From Candidatus Nomurabacteria bacterium (lineage in GTDB: Bacteria > Patescibacteriota > Minisyncoccia > Phycocordibacterales > UBA9973), in assembly GCA_020850295.1 (NCBI GenBank), contig JADZEV010000010.1:1-34993 (forward strand): a stretch of 34,993 nt of DNA. Reading direction: 5' to 3'. Shown one piece after another: positions 28,144 through 34,993 of the stretch. Every line of letters starts with the position of its first letter. Within the stretch, counting starts at the first letter, position 1. The notes beneath the pieces are model-generated. The model worked only from the letters and a program-made list of their open reading frames with translations. It did no database searches and was not told the origin of the DNA. The position numbers and the translations under genes were made by a program.

Positions 28144-30189
28144 ATGCACAATACTTCCCACCACAAACATTCTCCTGCTGATCGCTCTTGCTGTGATACA
28201 GACAACAGCCACCAAGAGAAACATTCGCACGACAACCATCAAGGTCATCACTCCCACATGGTTGATGATTTCAGAAAGAGGTTTTGGATTTCTCTCGTTC
28301 TCTCTATTCCTGTACTTGTTCTCTCGCCGATGATCCAGATGTTTTTTGGTATAGAGGGTATCGGTTTTTCAAGGGACGTATATGTTCGATTTATTCTCAC
28401 CTCAATCATTTTCTTTTATGGCGGCTATCCATTCCTCAAAGGTTTATATGATGAAGTAAAAGCAAGACAGCTAGGGATGATGACGCTCGTTGCCCTGGCT
28501 ATTTCTGCTGCTTATGGATATAGCATTGCTGTGTTTGCGGGGCTATCTGGAGAGGAACTTCTTTGGGAGCTGGTAACGCTCGCGGACATTATGCTTCTTG
28601 GGCATTGGATTGAGATGAGGTCGGTTATGGGTGCGTCAGGAGCTTTGGAAGAACTTGCAAAGCTAATGCCTTCAACAGCACACCGGCTTGGAAAAAACGG
28701 AGAGATAGAAGAGGTGCAGGTTGCTGATCTGTCTCTCGGAGATAGAGTTCTTGTAAAACCTGGTGAGAAGATCCCTGTTGACGGCATTGTTATTGAAGGA
28801 AGAACTTCAGTAAATGAAGCAATGCTTACAGGAGAAACGAAACTCATAGAAAAATATGCTGGACAATCTGTTATCGGAGGTTCAGTCAATAGCGATGGTT
28901 CAATCGTTGTAGAGATACAGAAAGTAGGAAAAGACACATATCTTTCCCAAATCATAGAGCTTGTATCTTCTGCACAGGCGGAGAAGTCAAAGACCCAGAA
29001 ACTCGCTGACCGTGCGGCGATGTGGCTAACATTTGTAGCAATCGGAGCGGGAATAATTACATTTTTCGGATGGTTTCTCTTTTCTACCCAAAACCTCGCT
29101 TATGCCCTTCAACGTACCATTGCGGTTATTGTCATAGCTTGTCCTCACGCCCTCGGCCTTGCTATACCGCTTGTGGTTTCAGTTTCGACCGCACTCTCTG
29201 CTCGCAAAGGTTTGCTTATACGCAACAGAACCGCTTTTGAAGAAGCGCGAAATATAACCGCTGTTGTCTTTGATAAGACGGGCACTCTTACTAAAGGAGA
29301 GTTCGGCATAACCGAAGTTGTGCCACTGGGAAATGAACAAGAGGATCGAATTCTTGCTTATGCCGCTGCAATAGAGGCACACTCAGAACATCCGATAGCA
29401 AAAGCCATAGCAGAACGTGTAGATAAAAAACTTGCTGTAAATAATTTCTCCGCAATACCCGGCAAAGGTGCAATGGGCACTGTAGAGGGGAAACAAATCA
29501 AAGTGGTAAGTCCAGGATATTTAAATGAAAAGAGGATAGCGGTAAACAACAAAAGCGTTGAACGTTTGATAGATGAGGGAAGGACTGTCGTATTTGTTTT
29601 AGTTGATGAATTACCTATAGGTGCTATTGCTCTTGATGATATGGTTCGCGATGAAGCAAAGGAAGTGGTCCAAAAACTTCAAGAAATGGGAATTGAACCT
29701 ATTATGCTTACCGGGGACGCTAAGCGTGTCGCAGAGCGTGTTTCAAAGGAGCTAGGAATCAAGACCTATTATGCAGAGGTGTTGTCACATCAGAAGACAG
29801 AGAAGATAAAAGAGTTACAAGCCCGAGGGTATAAGGTGGCGATGGTTGGAGACGGGGTTAATGATGCACCAGCACTTGCTCAAGCTAATGTCGGCATCGC
29901 TATCGGTGCTGGAACTGATGTAGCTATTGAAAGTGCCGATGTGGTCTTGGTAAAAAGTGATCCAAGAGATGTGGTTGCAATACTTTCTCTCGCCAAGGCT
30001 ACGTATCGAAAGATGATCCAAAATCTCTGGTGGGCAAGCGGCTATAACATTCTTGCTTTACCACTAGCAGCGGGAGTGCTCGCTGGTGTCGGAATTATTT
30101 TATCTCCTGCCGTAGGAGCCGTGCTGATGTCGGTAAGTACGGTGGTCGTGGCGATTAACGCAACCCTCCTGAAAAATTATAGAATGTAG
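28144..30189 (+). CDS. copB: CopB-type copper-exporting P-type ATPase (P1B-3-like)
   Basis: A 681-aa P1B ATPase. The N terminus (1-40) is His-rich with a CC pair and has no heavy-metal-associated domain. Eight membrane helices are predicted. TGET (229-232) is the actuator, CPH (333-335) the membrane metal site, DKTGTLTKG (Asp377) the phosphorylation site, SEHPIAKA the HP nucleotide motif, and GDGVNDAPALAQA the hinge. The CPH plus His-rich N terminus marks the CopB subgroup, which exports copper (or silver) ions. It is 4 bp after csoR. It pumps ions out of the cytoplasm, with the next genes handling them outside. Confidence 0.93.
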   Translation: MHNTSHHKHSPADRSCCDTDNSHQEKHSHDNHQGHHSHMVDDFRKRFWISLVLSIPVLVLSPMIQMFFGIEGIGFSRDVYVRFILTSIIFFYGGYPFLKGLYDEVKARQLGMMTLVALAISAAYGYSIAVFAGLSGEELLWELVTLADIMLLGHWIEMRSVMGASGALEELAKLMPSTAHRLGKNGEIEEVQVADLSLGDRVLVKPGEKIPVDGIVIEGRTSVNEAMLTGETKLIEKYAGQSVIGGSVNSDGSIVVEIQKVGKDTYLSQIIELVSSAQAEKSKTQKLADRAAMWLTFVAIGAGIITFFGWFLFSTQNLAYALQRTIAVIVIACPHALGLAIPLVVSVSTALSARKGLLIRNRTAFEEARNITAVVFDKTGTLTKGEFGITEVVPLGNEQEDRILAYAAAIEAHSEHPIAKAIAERVDKKLAVNNFSAIPGKGAMGTVEGKQIKVVSPGYLNEKRIAVNNKSVERLIDEGRTVVFVLVDELPIGAIALDDMVRDEAKEVVQKLQEMGIEPIMLTGDAKRVAERVSKELGIKTYYAEVLSHQKTEKIKELQARGYKVAMVGDGVNDAPALAQANVGIAIGAGTDVAIESADVVLVKSDPRDVVAILSLAKATYRKMIQNLWWASGYNILALPLAAGVLAGVGIILSPAVGAVLMSVSTVVVAINATLLKNYRM

Positions 30190-30191
30190 GT

Positions 30192-30599
30192 ATGTCATTT
30201 TTTACAAACAAAGCAAAATATCTCCTCCTCGGCATACTTTTAGTGGCATTTTTATGGGTAGGTGGGTTTGGCATTTTGTCAGCGGTTCAAATGTCTCACG
30301 GTGAACACCAAGCTGGTTGCACTGTAACGCTTGGTGAGCATGTCATTTGTGCAATGAACCCATTTGAATATCTTTCTGTATGGCAAAGCATATTCACTGT
30401 TCCTCTAACACTTATTTCTTCCTTCCTGCTTTTACTTATAGCTCTTGGACTAGCTCTCTTTGCCCGCATAAAAAAGGTCATACTGGATCCGCCTGAAATA
30501 ACCGGCTCTCAAGAAGTCCCTCGCAGATTTACGTTTTATATTCCTGATCTATATACAGAGCTATTCTCTCAAGGTATTTTGCATCCCAAAGCCCCGTAA
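30192..30599 (+). CDS. Small membrane protein of the copper operon
   Basis: A 135-aa protein with two membrane helices (about 10-31 and 68-91). The external loop has potential metal ligands, including SHGEHQAGC and CAMN, and the cytoplasmic tail is hydrophilic (KKVILDPPEITGSQ). I do not recognise a named family. It begins 2 bp after copB, so it is certainly co-transcribed. A periplasm-side Cys/His/Met loop fits a copper-binding accessory role, inferred from context. Confidence 0.65.
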   Translation: MSFFTNKAKYLLLGILLVAFLWVGGFGILSAVQMSHGEHQAGCTVTLGEHVICAMNPFEYLSVWQSIFTVPLTLISSFLLLLIALGLALFARIKKVILDPPEITGSQEVPRRFTFYIPDLYTELFSQGILHPKAP

Positions 30600-30639
30600 T
30601 TTTTCCTACTTCTTTTATTAGCAACTATTAAACAAAATT

Positions 30640-31035
30640 ATGGAAACAAAAAATAACAACTTACTTATTATCGGCATCATTACCCTTATTCTGGGACTTG
30701 TTCTTGGATATTTCTTAGGAACAGGAAAAATGAATTGCCCCATGATGTCAGACACAACTGACACAAGTAGTCATATGATGGGTGGCTCACACGAAATGGG
30801 AGATACAATGACTAACATGACAGCAGGTCTAGAAGGTAAATCGGGAGAAGAGTTTGAGAAGGCATTTATTGACGAAATGATTGTTCATCACGAAGGGGCT
30901 GTAGATATGGCACGTATGCTTCTTCAGAAGACACAGCGTCCTGAACTCGTAAAACTCGGAAATGACATTATTAACGCCCAGACAAGTGAAATTGAAATGA
31001 TGAAAGAGTGGCGACAAACTTGGTTTACCAATTAA
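30640..31035 (+). CDS. DUF305-domain exported copper-binding protein
   Basis: A 131-aa protein. A membrane anchor (about 8-28) is followed by a Met/His-rich linker (CPMMSDTTDTSSHMMGG, HEMGDTM) and a DUF305 four-helix domain whose hallmark is DEMIVHHEGAVDMA. DUF305 proteins such as CopM bind copper with His and Met outside the cytoplasm. The rich linker adds more likely ligands. It is the fourth gene of the operon, and is followed 4 bp later by the propeller-DUF411 gene. Confidence 0.83.
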   Translation: METKNNNLLIIGIITLILGLVLGYFLGTGKMNCPMMSDTTDTSSHMMGGSHEMGDTMTNMTAGLEGKSGEEFEKAFIDEMIVHHEGAVDMARMLLQKTQRPELVKLGNDIINAQTSEIEMMKEWRQTWFTN

Positions 31036-31039
31036 GCCT

Positions 31040-32566
31040 ATGAAGAAAACATATGTATTAGGCGGGATAGTAATCCTTGCGCTTGCGGGCATTACTTTGC
31101 TTGCAAAGAATAACCCCATTTCCTCAACAGGAAATGCACTTACAGAGAAAATCTATGTGGCAGTCGAAGAAGAAGGCACTGTGAATGTCATTAACCCTGC
31201 CACAAACAAATCGATCAAAGTCATTGACCTCACTGAACATGAAACTGAAACGAAATATCTTCCGCACAATGTCCAAGCGTCCCCAGATGGAAAAAGCGTT
31301 TGGGTAACAGCTAATGCTGGAATGGAGGAGCATGACAGACATAGCTCGCTTTTCATTCCTACCGCATACGCCGATGAAGGACATGGTGAAATGAAGATGG
31401 ACACTGGAGATCAGGTTATCGTCATTGACCCTCAAGAGGACGCCATAATCAAACGAATACCGCTTGGAAGTGGTCAGCATCTTGCACACGTTGTGTTTAC
31501 CCCAGACGGATCTACGGCACTTATCGCGGCACAGGAAACAAATAAGCTCTACAAAGTTGATACGAGCAATTTCCTGCAAACAGAGATTAATCTACCCGAA
31601 GGAAGCGGTCCCCATGGTATGCGGCTCTCTCCTGACGGAAAGACTGCCTACGTTGCGTTCATGGATGGAAAGGGGCTTGGCGTCGTTAATCTAGAAAACG
31701 GAACGATAGAGGTAAAACCTCTGAACGGTTCAGCTGTTCAGACCGCAGTTACTCCCGATGGTAAATATGTAGCTGCGTCTGTGTATGAGACTCGCAGCGT
31801 TGCTTTGTACGATACTGCTTTCGAATCAGTATCGTATGTAGCCTTGCCAGAGGGTTCAGAGGGACCAGTGCAACTCTATCCGACTTCAGATTCTCGTTAC
31901 GTCTATATCGCAGATCAAGGTGTTCTACAGAACCGACCTCCAAACAACAAGCTGTATAAACTGGATCTTCAAACGAAAGAAATAGCTGAAAGTATTGCTG
32001 TCGGAAAAGCTCCTCATGGCGTGGTCATAAATGAAGATAACAGTAGGGCATATGTTACAAACCTTGAAGGAGGCACTGTCTCTGTAATTGATATGGAAAC
32101 AAGTAAGGAAATAACTCAAATATCGGTAGGCAGTAAGCCAAATGGTATAAGTATATGGAAAGGTCAAAACATTTCCGAAGAGAAGACTGCCCTTATGGGT
32201 GAGGAAATAATTGTCTACAAGACAGAGACGTGTGGTTGTTGCCATGTCTATGTAGAGTACCTTGAACGTGAAGATGTAAACGTAAAAGCGGTAGATGTTG
32301 CTGATCTTACTGCTATCAAAGACCGATACGGCGTTCCAACTAATCTACAGAGCTGCCACACTTCTATAGTTGGAGGCTATGTAATTGAGGGGCACATACC
32401 ACTTGAAGTAGTCGAGAAATTACTCGCTGAAAAACCAGCTATCAAAGGTATCGCCTTACCTGGAATGCCTTCAGGTTCTCCAGGAATGCCAGGACCAAAG
32501 ACAGAGAAATGGATCATCTATGCAATCGGTAATGATGGTGAAGTGACGGAGTTTATGAGTTACTAA
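31040..32566 (+). CDS. YVTN beta-propeller fused to a DUF411 metal-binding domain
   Basis: A 508-aa exported protein. A signal anchor (about 4-23) is followed by repeats of the 40-residue YVTN/surface-layer type (VNVINPATNKSIKVI, VVNLENGTIEVK, VSVIDMETSKEI), probably a seven-blade propeller to about residue 375. An insert in the first blades (ADEGHGEMKMD) has His and Met. From about 388 a DUF411 domain begins (IIVYKTETCGCCHVYVEYL, Cys398/400/401), with the second Cys/His site in QSCHTSIVGGYVIEGHIP. DUF411 (CopG-like) is usually a separate periplasmic copper/cadmium protein. Here it is joined to a propeller. It ends the copper operon; a bidirectional terminator follows. Confidence 0.82.
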   Translation: MKKTYVLGGIVILALAGITLLAKNNPISSTGNALTEKIYVAVEEEGTVNVINPATNKSIKVIDLTEHETETKYLPHNVQASPDGKSVWVTANAGMEEHDRHSSLFIPTAYADEGHGEMKMDTGDQVIVIDPQEDAIIKRIPLGSGQHLAHVVFTPDGSTALIAAQETNKLYKVDTSNFLQTEINLPEGSGPHGMRLSPDGKTAYVAFMDGKGLGVVNLENGTIEVKPLNGSAVQTAVTPDGKYVAASVYETRSVALYDTAFESVSYVALPEGSEGPVQLYPTSDSRYVYIADQGVLQNRPPNNKLYKLDLQTKEIAESIAVGKAPHGVVINEDNSRAYVTNLEGGTVSVIDMETSKEITQISVGSKPNGISIWKGQNISEEKTALMGEEIIVYKTETCGCCHVYVEYLEREDVNVKAVDVADLTAIKDRYGVPTNLQSCHTSIVGGYVIEGHIPLEVVEKLLAEKPAIKGIALPGMPSGSPGMPGPKTEKWIIYAIGNDGEVTEFMSY

Positions 32567-32606
32567 CATTAAGCTCGCGATATAAGCAACATAGGAACAT
32601 GAAATA

Positions 32607-32636
32607 AAAACCACTCAGTCGAGTGGTTTTTATTTT
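32607..32636. terminator. Bidirectional terminator at the end of the copper operon
   Basis: AAAACCACTC and GAGTGGTTTT pair around AGTC, with A/T runs on both sides. It separates the copper operon from the convergent recombinase remnant. Confidence 0.8.
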
Positions 32637-33430
32637 GTTAATAGAATCTTCTTTTCAGATAACAAAATATTACCTTTCAAACATCCAAGTAATTCTCTTT
32701 TTTCTACATCAGCTCCTTCTTGTAGGAGGTATTTTGCGTAATTTCGTATATCTAAATCTGCCACTTCCACTTTGGTTTTGATGCCTAACATTGATTGCTG
32801 GAACTTCTTAAATCGCTCGACTTCTGACTTTATCTTTTCTTTAACCCCAATTTCGTCTATATCGATTTCGCTTATTAAATCCTCAAACTGTTTCAGGAGG
32901 TCTATTTCATTGATATATCCACATTTACAGTTCGGATCCCGTCGTTTGGTGCAACCATAATAGACATGACGGTGTACATTGCCGTTCTTTTGCTTTTTAA
33001 ACTTCTCATCGGCCGTAATACCTGAGCCACATAAACCACAGGTCATGAGTTTGGTAAAAGCGAATTCTTTGCCTTCGGATCTCACAAACTGGCTTTTTAC
33101 TTGCTCCTGCACCTGATCAAACAATTCTTTGGTAATTAATGGTTCGTGTGCACCTTTATACCAAAGCCCACTCTTTCTAGGATATTCAAATGATCCGTAA
33201 TAGAAATCATTTTGTAGAAGAAGATAAATATTACTCAAAGTCAGTCCTTTGTTACCATTTGGTGTTTTGAAGTTCATTTCAAATTTTAGCCAGTGATATA
33301 TTTTCTTACCACTCCATTTCTCATAAGCAACCTTCTCAAACATCTTCTTGATGATATGACCACGATCAGGGTCTATGTAGACATGACCTACTTCATAGAC
33401 ACAGAAGGAAATACTTTTGGTCTTCACCAA
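32630..33430 (-). pseudogene. N-terminally truncated large serine recombinase
   Basis: 266 aa from a GTG at 33430; an in-frame TAA lies just upstream. The Recombinase domain (VYIDPDRGHIIKKMFEKVA, LTLSNIYLLLQNDFYYGSFEYP) and the zinc ribbon (TCGLCGSG, YGCTKRRDPNCKCG) plus coiled coil remain. The catalytic domain with the active Ser is absent, and I see no trace of it in 33430-33600. The zinc ribbon resembles that of the intact recombinase (KKQKNGNVHRHVYYGC against KRQKNGNVHEYTYYRC). It cannot recombine DNA alone; it could still bind DNA and interfere with active relatives. Confidence 0.82.
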
Positions 33431-33615
33431 AGAATTTTAAAATAAAAAACTGCATAAACAGTTGACACTTACTTTATATTTTTTGTAAACCTTTATTTGT
33501 AATATAAAGAGGTGTAATTCGTCACTCTATATTGAATACCTTCACCTAATTTGTTCATCCTTAATAAGGTCGTTTTATTAGATTAATATAAATTATTAGT
33601 TTAATTCTTAGAAAT

Positions 33616-34119
33616 ATGAATAAAAAATTAATTTTCTTAACAATTTTTAGTTTTCTAGTGTTTGGTCTTTTTGGCCTTACTAATTTAAAAGTTGCTGAAG
33701 CTCAAACAGCAAGTTTTCCTGCGGGTTGTAGTTCTGCTTTAGGCTATAGCGTAACAACAGGATCTCCTTGTAATGGCACTTCTGTAGCTACTCCTATGTT
33801 TATGCCAGGTTGTGATTCTGCTTTAGGCTACAGCACTGTAAACGGTGCTCCGTGTAGTGGCGGACCTGTTGCTATATCATGGCTTGCTGGCTGTACATCA
33901 ATACTAGGTTATAGCGATATAACAGGTCTTCCTTGTAATGGAACATTTGTAGCTACAACTTCAACACCAGGCAACACCCCAACAACTCCAGGTCTTCCAA
34001 CAACAGGCTTTGGTGGTAATGCATTAATTAACGCAATGATACTTATATTTTCTGCTTCAATTGCTTCTTTAGGTTTCGTTTATATAAAGAGACAAAATTC
34101 TAGTGAGCAGGCAAAATAA
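33616..34119 (+). CDS. LPxTG surface protein with three cysteine-bounded repeats
   Basis: A 167-aa exported protein. Residues 1-29 are a signal peptide (AEA-Q cleavage region). Three repeats of the form GC-x-S-x-LGYS-x-x-x-G-x-PC follow at about 37-53, 65-81 and 92-108, each with two Cys exactly 14 apart (38/52, 66/80, 93/107), suggesting one disulfide per repeat. A Thr/Pro stalk leads to LPTTG (127-131), a hydrophobic helix and a KRQ basic tip, a full sortase sorting signal. It overlaps the sortase gene by 17 bp, so the two are translated together. Confidence 0.82.
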   Translation: MNKKLIFLTIFSFLVFGLFGLTNLKVAEAQTASFPAGCSSALGYSVTTGSPCNGTSVATPMFMPGCDSALGYSTVNGAPCSGGPVAISWLAGCTSILGYSDITGLPCNGTFVATTSTPGNTPTTPGLPTTGFGGNALINAMILIFSASIASLGFVYIKRQNSSEQAK

Positions 34120-34678
34120 AAAAAGTTACATTGCTAAAATAGTTTCTGTATTAGCGTTGGTAGTATTTGCCATTGTTATCATTAAATCCACAGTATATTC
34201 TCCAGAAATATCCGTTAAGTCTGCTACTACAGTTATTAATGCGCCTAGTCGTCTAGCTGTCCCTAGTCTTGATATAGATGCCAAGGTTCAGAAAGTAGGT
34301 ATTACTTTAAAAGGTAATATGGCAACACCAAATAACTTTGTTGATGTTGGTTGGTATGAATACGGACCTTTGCCAGGTCAGCTAGGAAGCGCTGTTATAG
34401 CTGGACATGTAAATAACGGACTAGCTTTTCCAGCAGTCTTTAGTAATCTAAAAAATATTGAGACAGGAGCTGATATTTATGTTGAAACACTTGGCAAAAA
34501 CACTTTACACTTTGTCGTTGTTGGTACCAAGGTCTACGACTTTGATGCAAAGGCTGATGAGGTGTTTAAACAAGATGACGGAAAGTTTCTCAAGCTTATA
34601 ACTTGCACAGGAACTTGGTCAGATCAATATAAAACTCATGACAAAAGATTGGTTGTAACAGCAATGCTAGTGGAATAA
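34103..34678 (+). CDS. Sortase (class E/F-like) transpeptidase
   Basis: A 191-aa protein starting at GTG inside the surface-protein gene. A basic N terminus and membrane helix (about 12-28) precede the sortase barrel. VIAGHVNNG has catalytic His102, LITCTGTW has Cys168, and KRLVV has Arg182, the complete sortase triad. The SLDIDAKVQKVGIT and MATPNNFVDVGWYEYGPLPGQ stretches are typical of class F/E housekeeping sortases. It should cleave the LPTTG of its neighbour and join it to a surface acceptor. What the acceptor is in a Patescibacteria envelope is not known from this window. Confidence 0.87.
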   Translation: MSRQNKKSYIAKIVSVLALVVFAIVIIKSTVYSPEISVKSATTVINAPSRLAVPSLDIDAKVQKVGITLKGNMATPNNFVDVGWYEYGPLPGQLGSAVIAGHVNNGLAFPAVFSNLKNIETGADIYVETLGKNTLHFVVVGTKVYDFDAKADEVFKQDDGKFLKLITCTGTWSDQYKTHDKRLVVTAMLVE

Positions 34679-34679
34679 T

Positions 34680-34712
34680 AAAAATAAGACCTCGAGTTTG
34701 AGGTCTTATTTT
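34680..34712. terminator. Bidirectional terminator after the sortase gene
   Basis: AATAAGACCTC and GAGGTCTTATT pair around GAGTTT, with A-rich and T-rich flanks. It serves the sortase gene and the convergent partial gene. Confidence 0.8.
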
Positions 34713-34993
34713 TATTTGTCTTTTTTTATAATAGATTCATATTCAAATTTTATTTTATTAAAAATTTTTTCTGAATACTTATCTAAAACTCCGGGTGTAA
34801 AAAACTTTCTTTGGGTTATTAAGAAAATTACCAAAACAGCAGGTATCACAGCTAAACTAAAATTTAAGAAAAGTCCTATTAAAACTATCGCTCCATATAA
34901 CCACAATGACCATCTTTGATGTATATAGAGACCGTAAGCTACCGCTAAAAATGCTAGACCTGTAATAAGTCTATAAAAATGAAGTCCAAAGCC
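34712..34993 (-). CDS. Hypothetical membrane protein, 5' end outside the window
   Basis: The minus-strand frame stays open to the window edge, giving at least 93 residues ending in SEKIFNKIKFEYESIIKKDK. An apparent start at 34906 is a TTG within the frame, not a real start. Three hydrophobic segments are visible (around FLAVAYGLYIH, LWLYGAIVLIGLFL, and LAVIPAVLVIFLI), followed by a charged helix. I recognise no family. Confidence 0.6.
   Translation of the reverse strand, partial: GFGLHFYRLITGLAFLAVAYGLYIHQRWSLWLYGAIVLIGLFLNFSLAVIPAVLVIFLITQRKFFTPGVLDKYSEKIFNKIKFEYESIIKKDK

Larger units (their letters stand above)
27836..33430. mobile_element. Copper-resistance island with recombinase remnant
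   Basis: A five-gene copper operon lies between the tRNA-Gln cluster and a truncated serine recombinase facing inward on the opposite strand. GC content and codon use look higher than the flanking core genes. tRNA disruption at one end and a decayed recombinase at the other suggest an integrated and then immobilised element. I could not find a matching att copy of the tRNA-Gln 3' end beyond 33430. Confidence 0.5.

Noticed and set aside
28512..28955. Long minus-strand frames inside copB and the propeller gene (also 31124-31579)
   Set aside because: They are antisense shadows of firmly identified genes, with no promoter or domain.
33430..33615. A right attachment site copying the tRNA-Gln 3' end
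   Set aside because: I looked for the T-arm/acceptor sequence here and found none.

Overview
The window is AT-rich, with many short compact genes. Its gene content fits a Candidate Phyla Radiation (Patescibacteria) genome, probably Parcubacteria-like. Supporting signs are a sigma/DUF5667 pair, a VirD4-like ATPase with a long disordered tail, a lamin-tail surface protein, a zinc-module-less DnaX, a short SpoT without an ACT domain, a sortase with its LPxTG substrate, and many -10 boxes 6 to 11 nt from the start codon, which implies leaderless mRNAs. TGA is used as a stop (end of the sigma gene), so the code is the standard bacterial one. No rRNA or CRISPR array was seen.

Layout. 41-11199 is mostly core: RlmB, VirD4-like ATPase, lamin-tail protein, a divergent sigma/DUF5667 pair, type II NADH dehydrogenase, methyltransferase, uracil-DNA glycosylase, YchF, small membrane proteins, bL33, tRNA-Trp and a small hypothetical protein. 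MiaA follows on the minus strand. 12032-16332 is an accessory block of two abutting inverted-repeat units. The first has 198-bp arms (one mismatch) around a three-gene operon: an S66 (LdcA/MccF-like) peptidase, a HIT protein and a NadD-like nucleotidyltransferase. The second has 146-bp arms around a large serine recombinase, whose reading frame runs through the right arm into the antisense of tRNA-Leu(CAA). The two units share 3 bp at 14465-14467. 16470-27393 returns to core genes: a candidate ncRNA, ParB, SpoT, TopA, a candidate 27-aa peptide, DprA, SerS, FtsQ, Dus, a hypothetical protein and DnaX.

27441-27679 holds an intact tRNA-Gln(TTG) nested between the two halves of a broken tRNA-Gln. 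A copper island follows (27836-32566): a CsoR-box promoter, a CsoR-family repressor, a CopB-type ATPase, a small membrane protein, a DUF305 protein, and a beta-propeller fused to DUF411. It ends at a large serine recombinase that has lost its catalytic domain. The window closes with a surface protein carrying three cysteine-bounded repeats and LPTTG, its overlapping sortase, and the end of a membrane-protein gene.

The most interesting candidate system is the 198-bp inverted-repeat cassette. S66 (MccF) and HIT enzymes are two known ways of disarming peptide-nucleotide (microcin C type) antibiotics. Finding both in one tight operon on a repeat-bounded unit suggests a portable resistance or nucleotide-conjugate-processing module. 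That function is inference.
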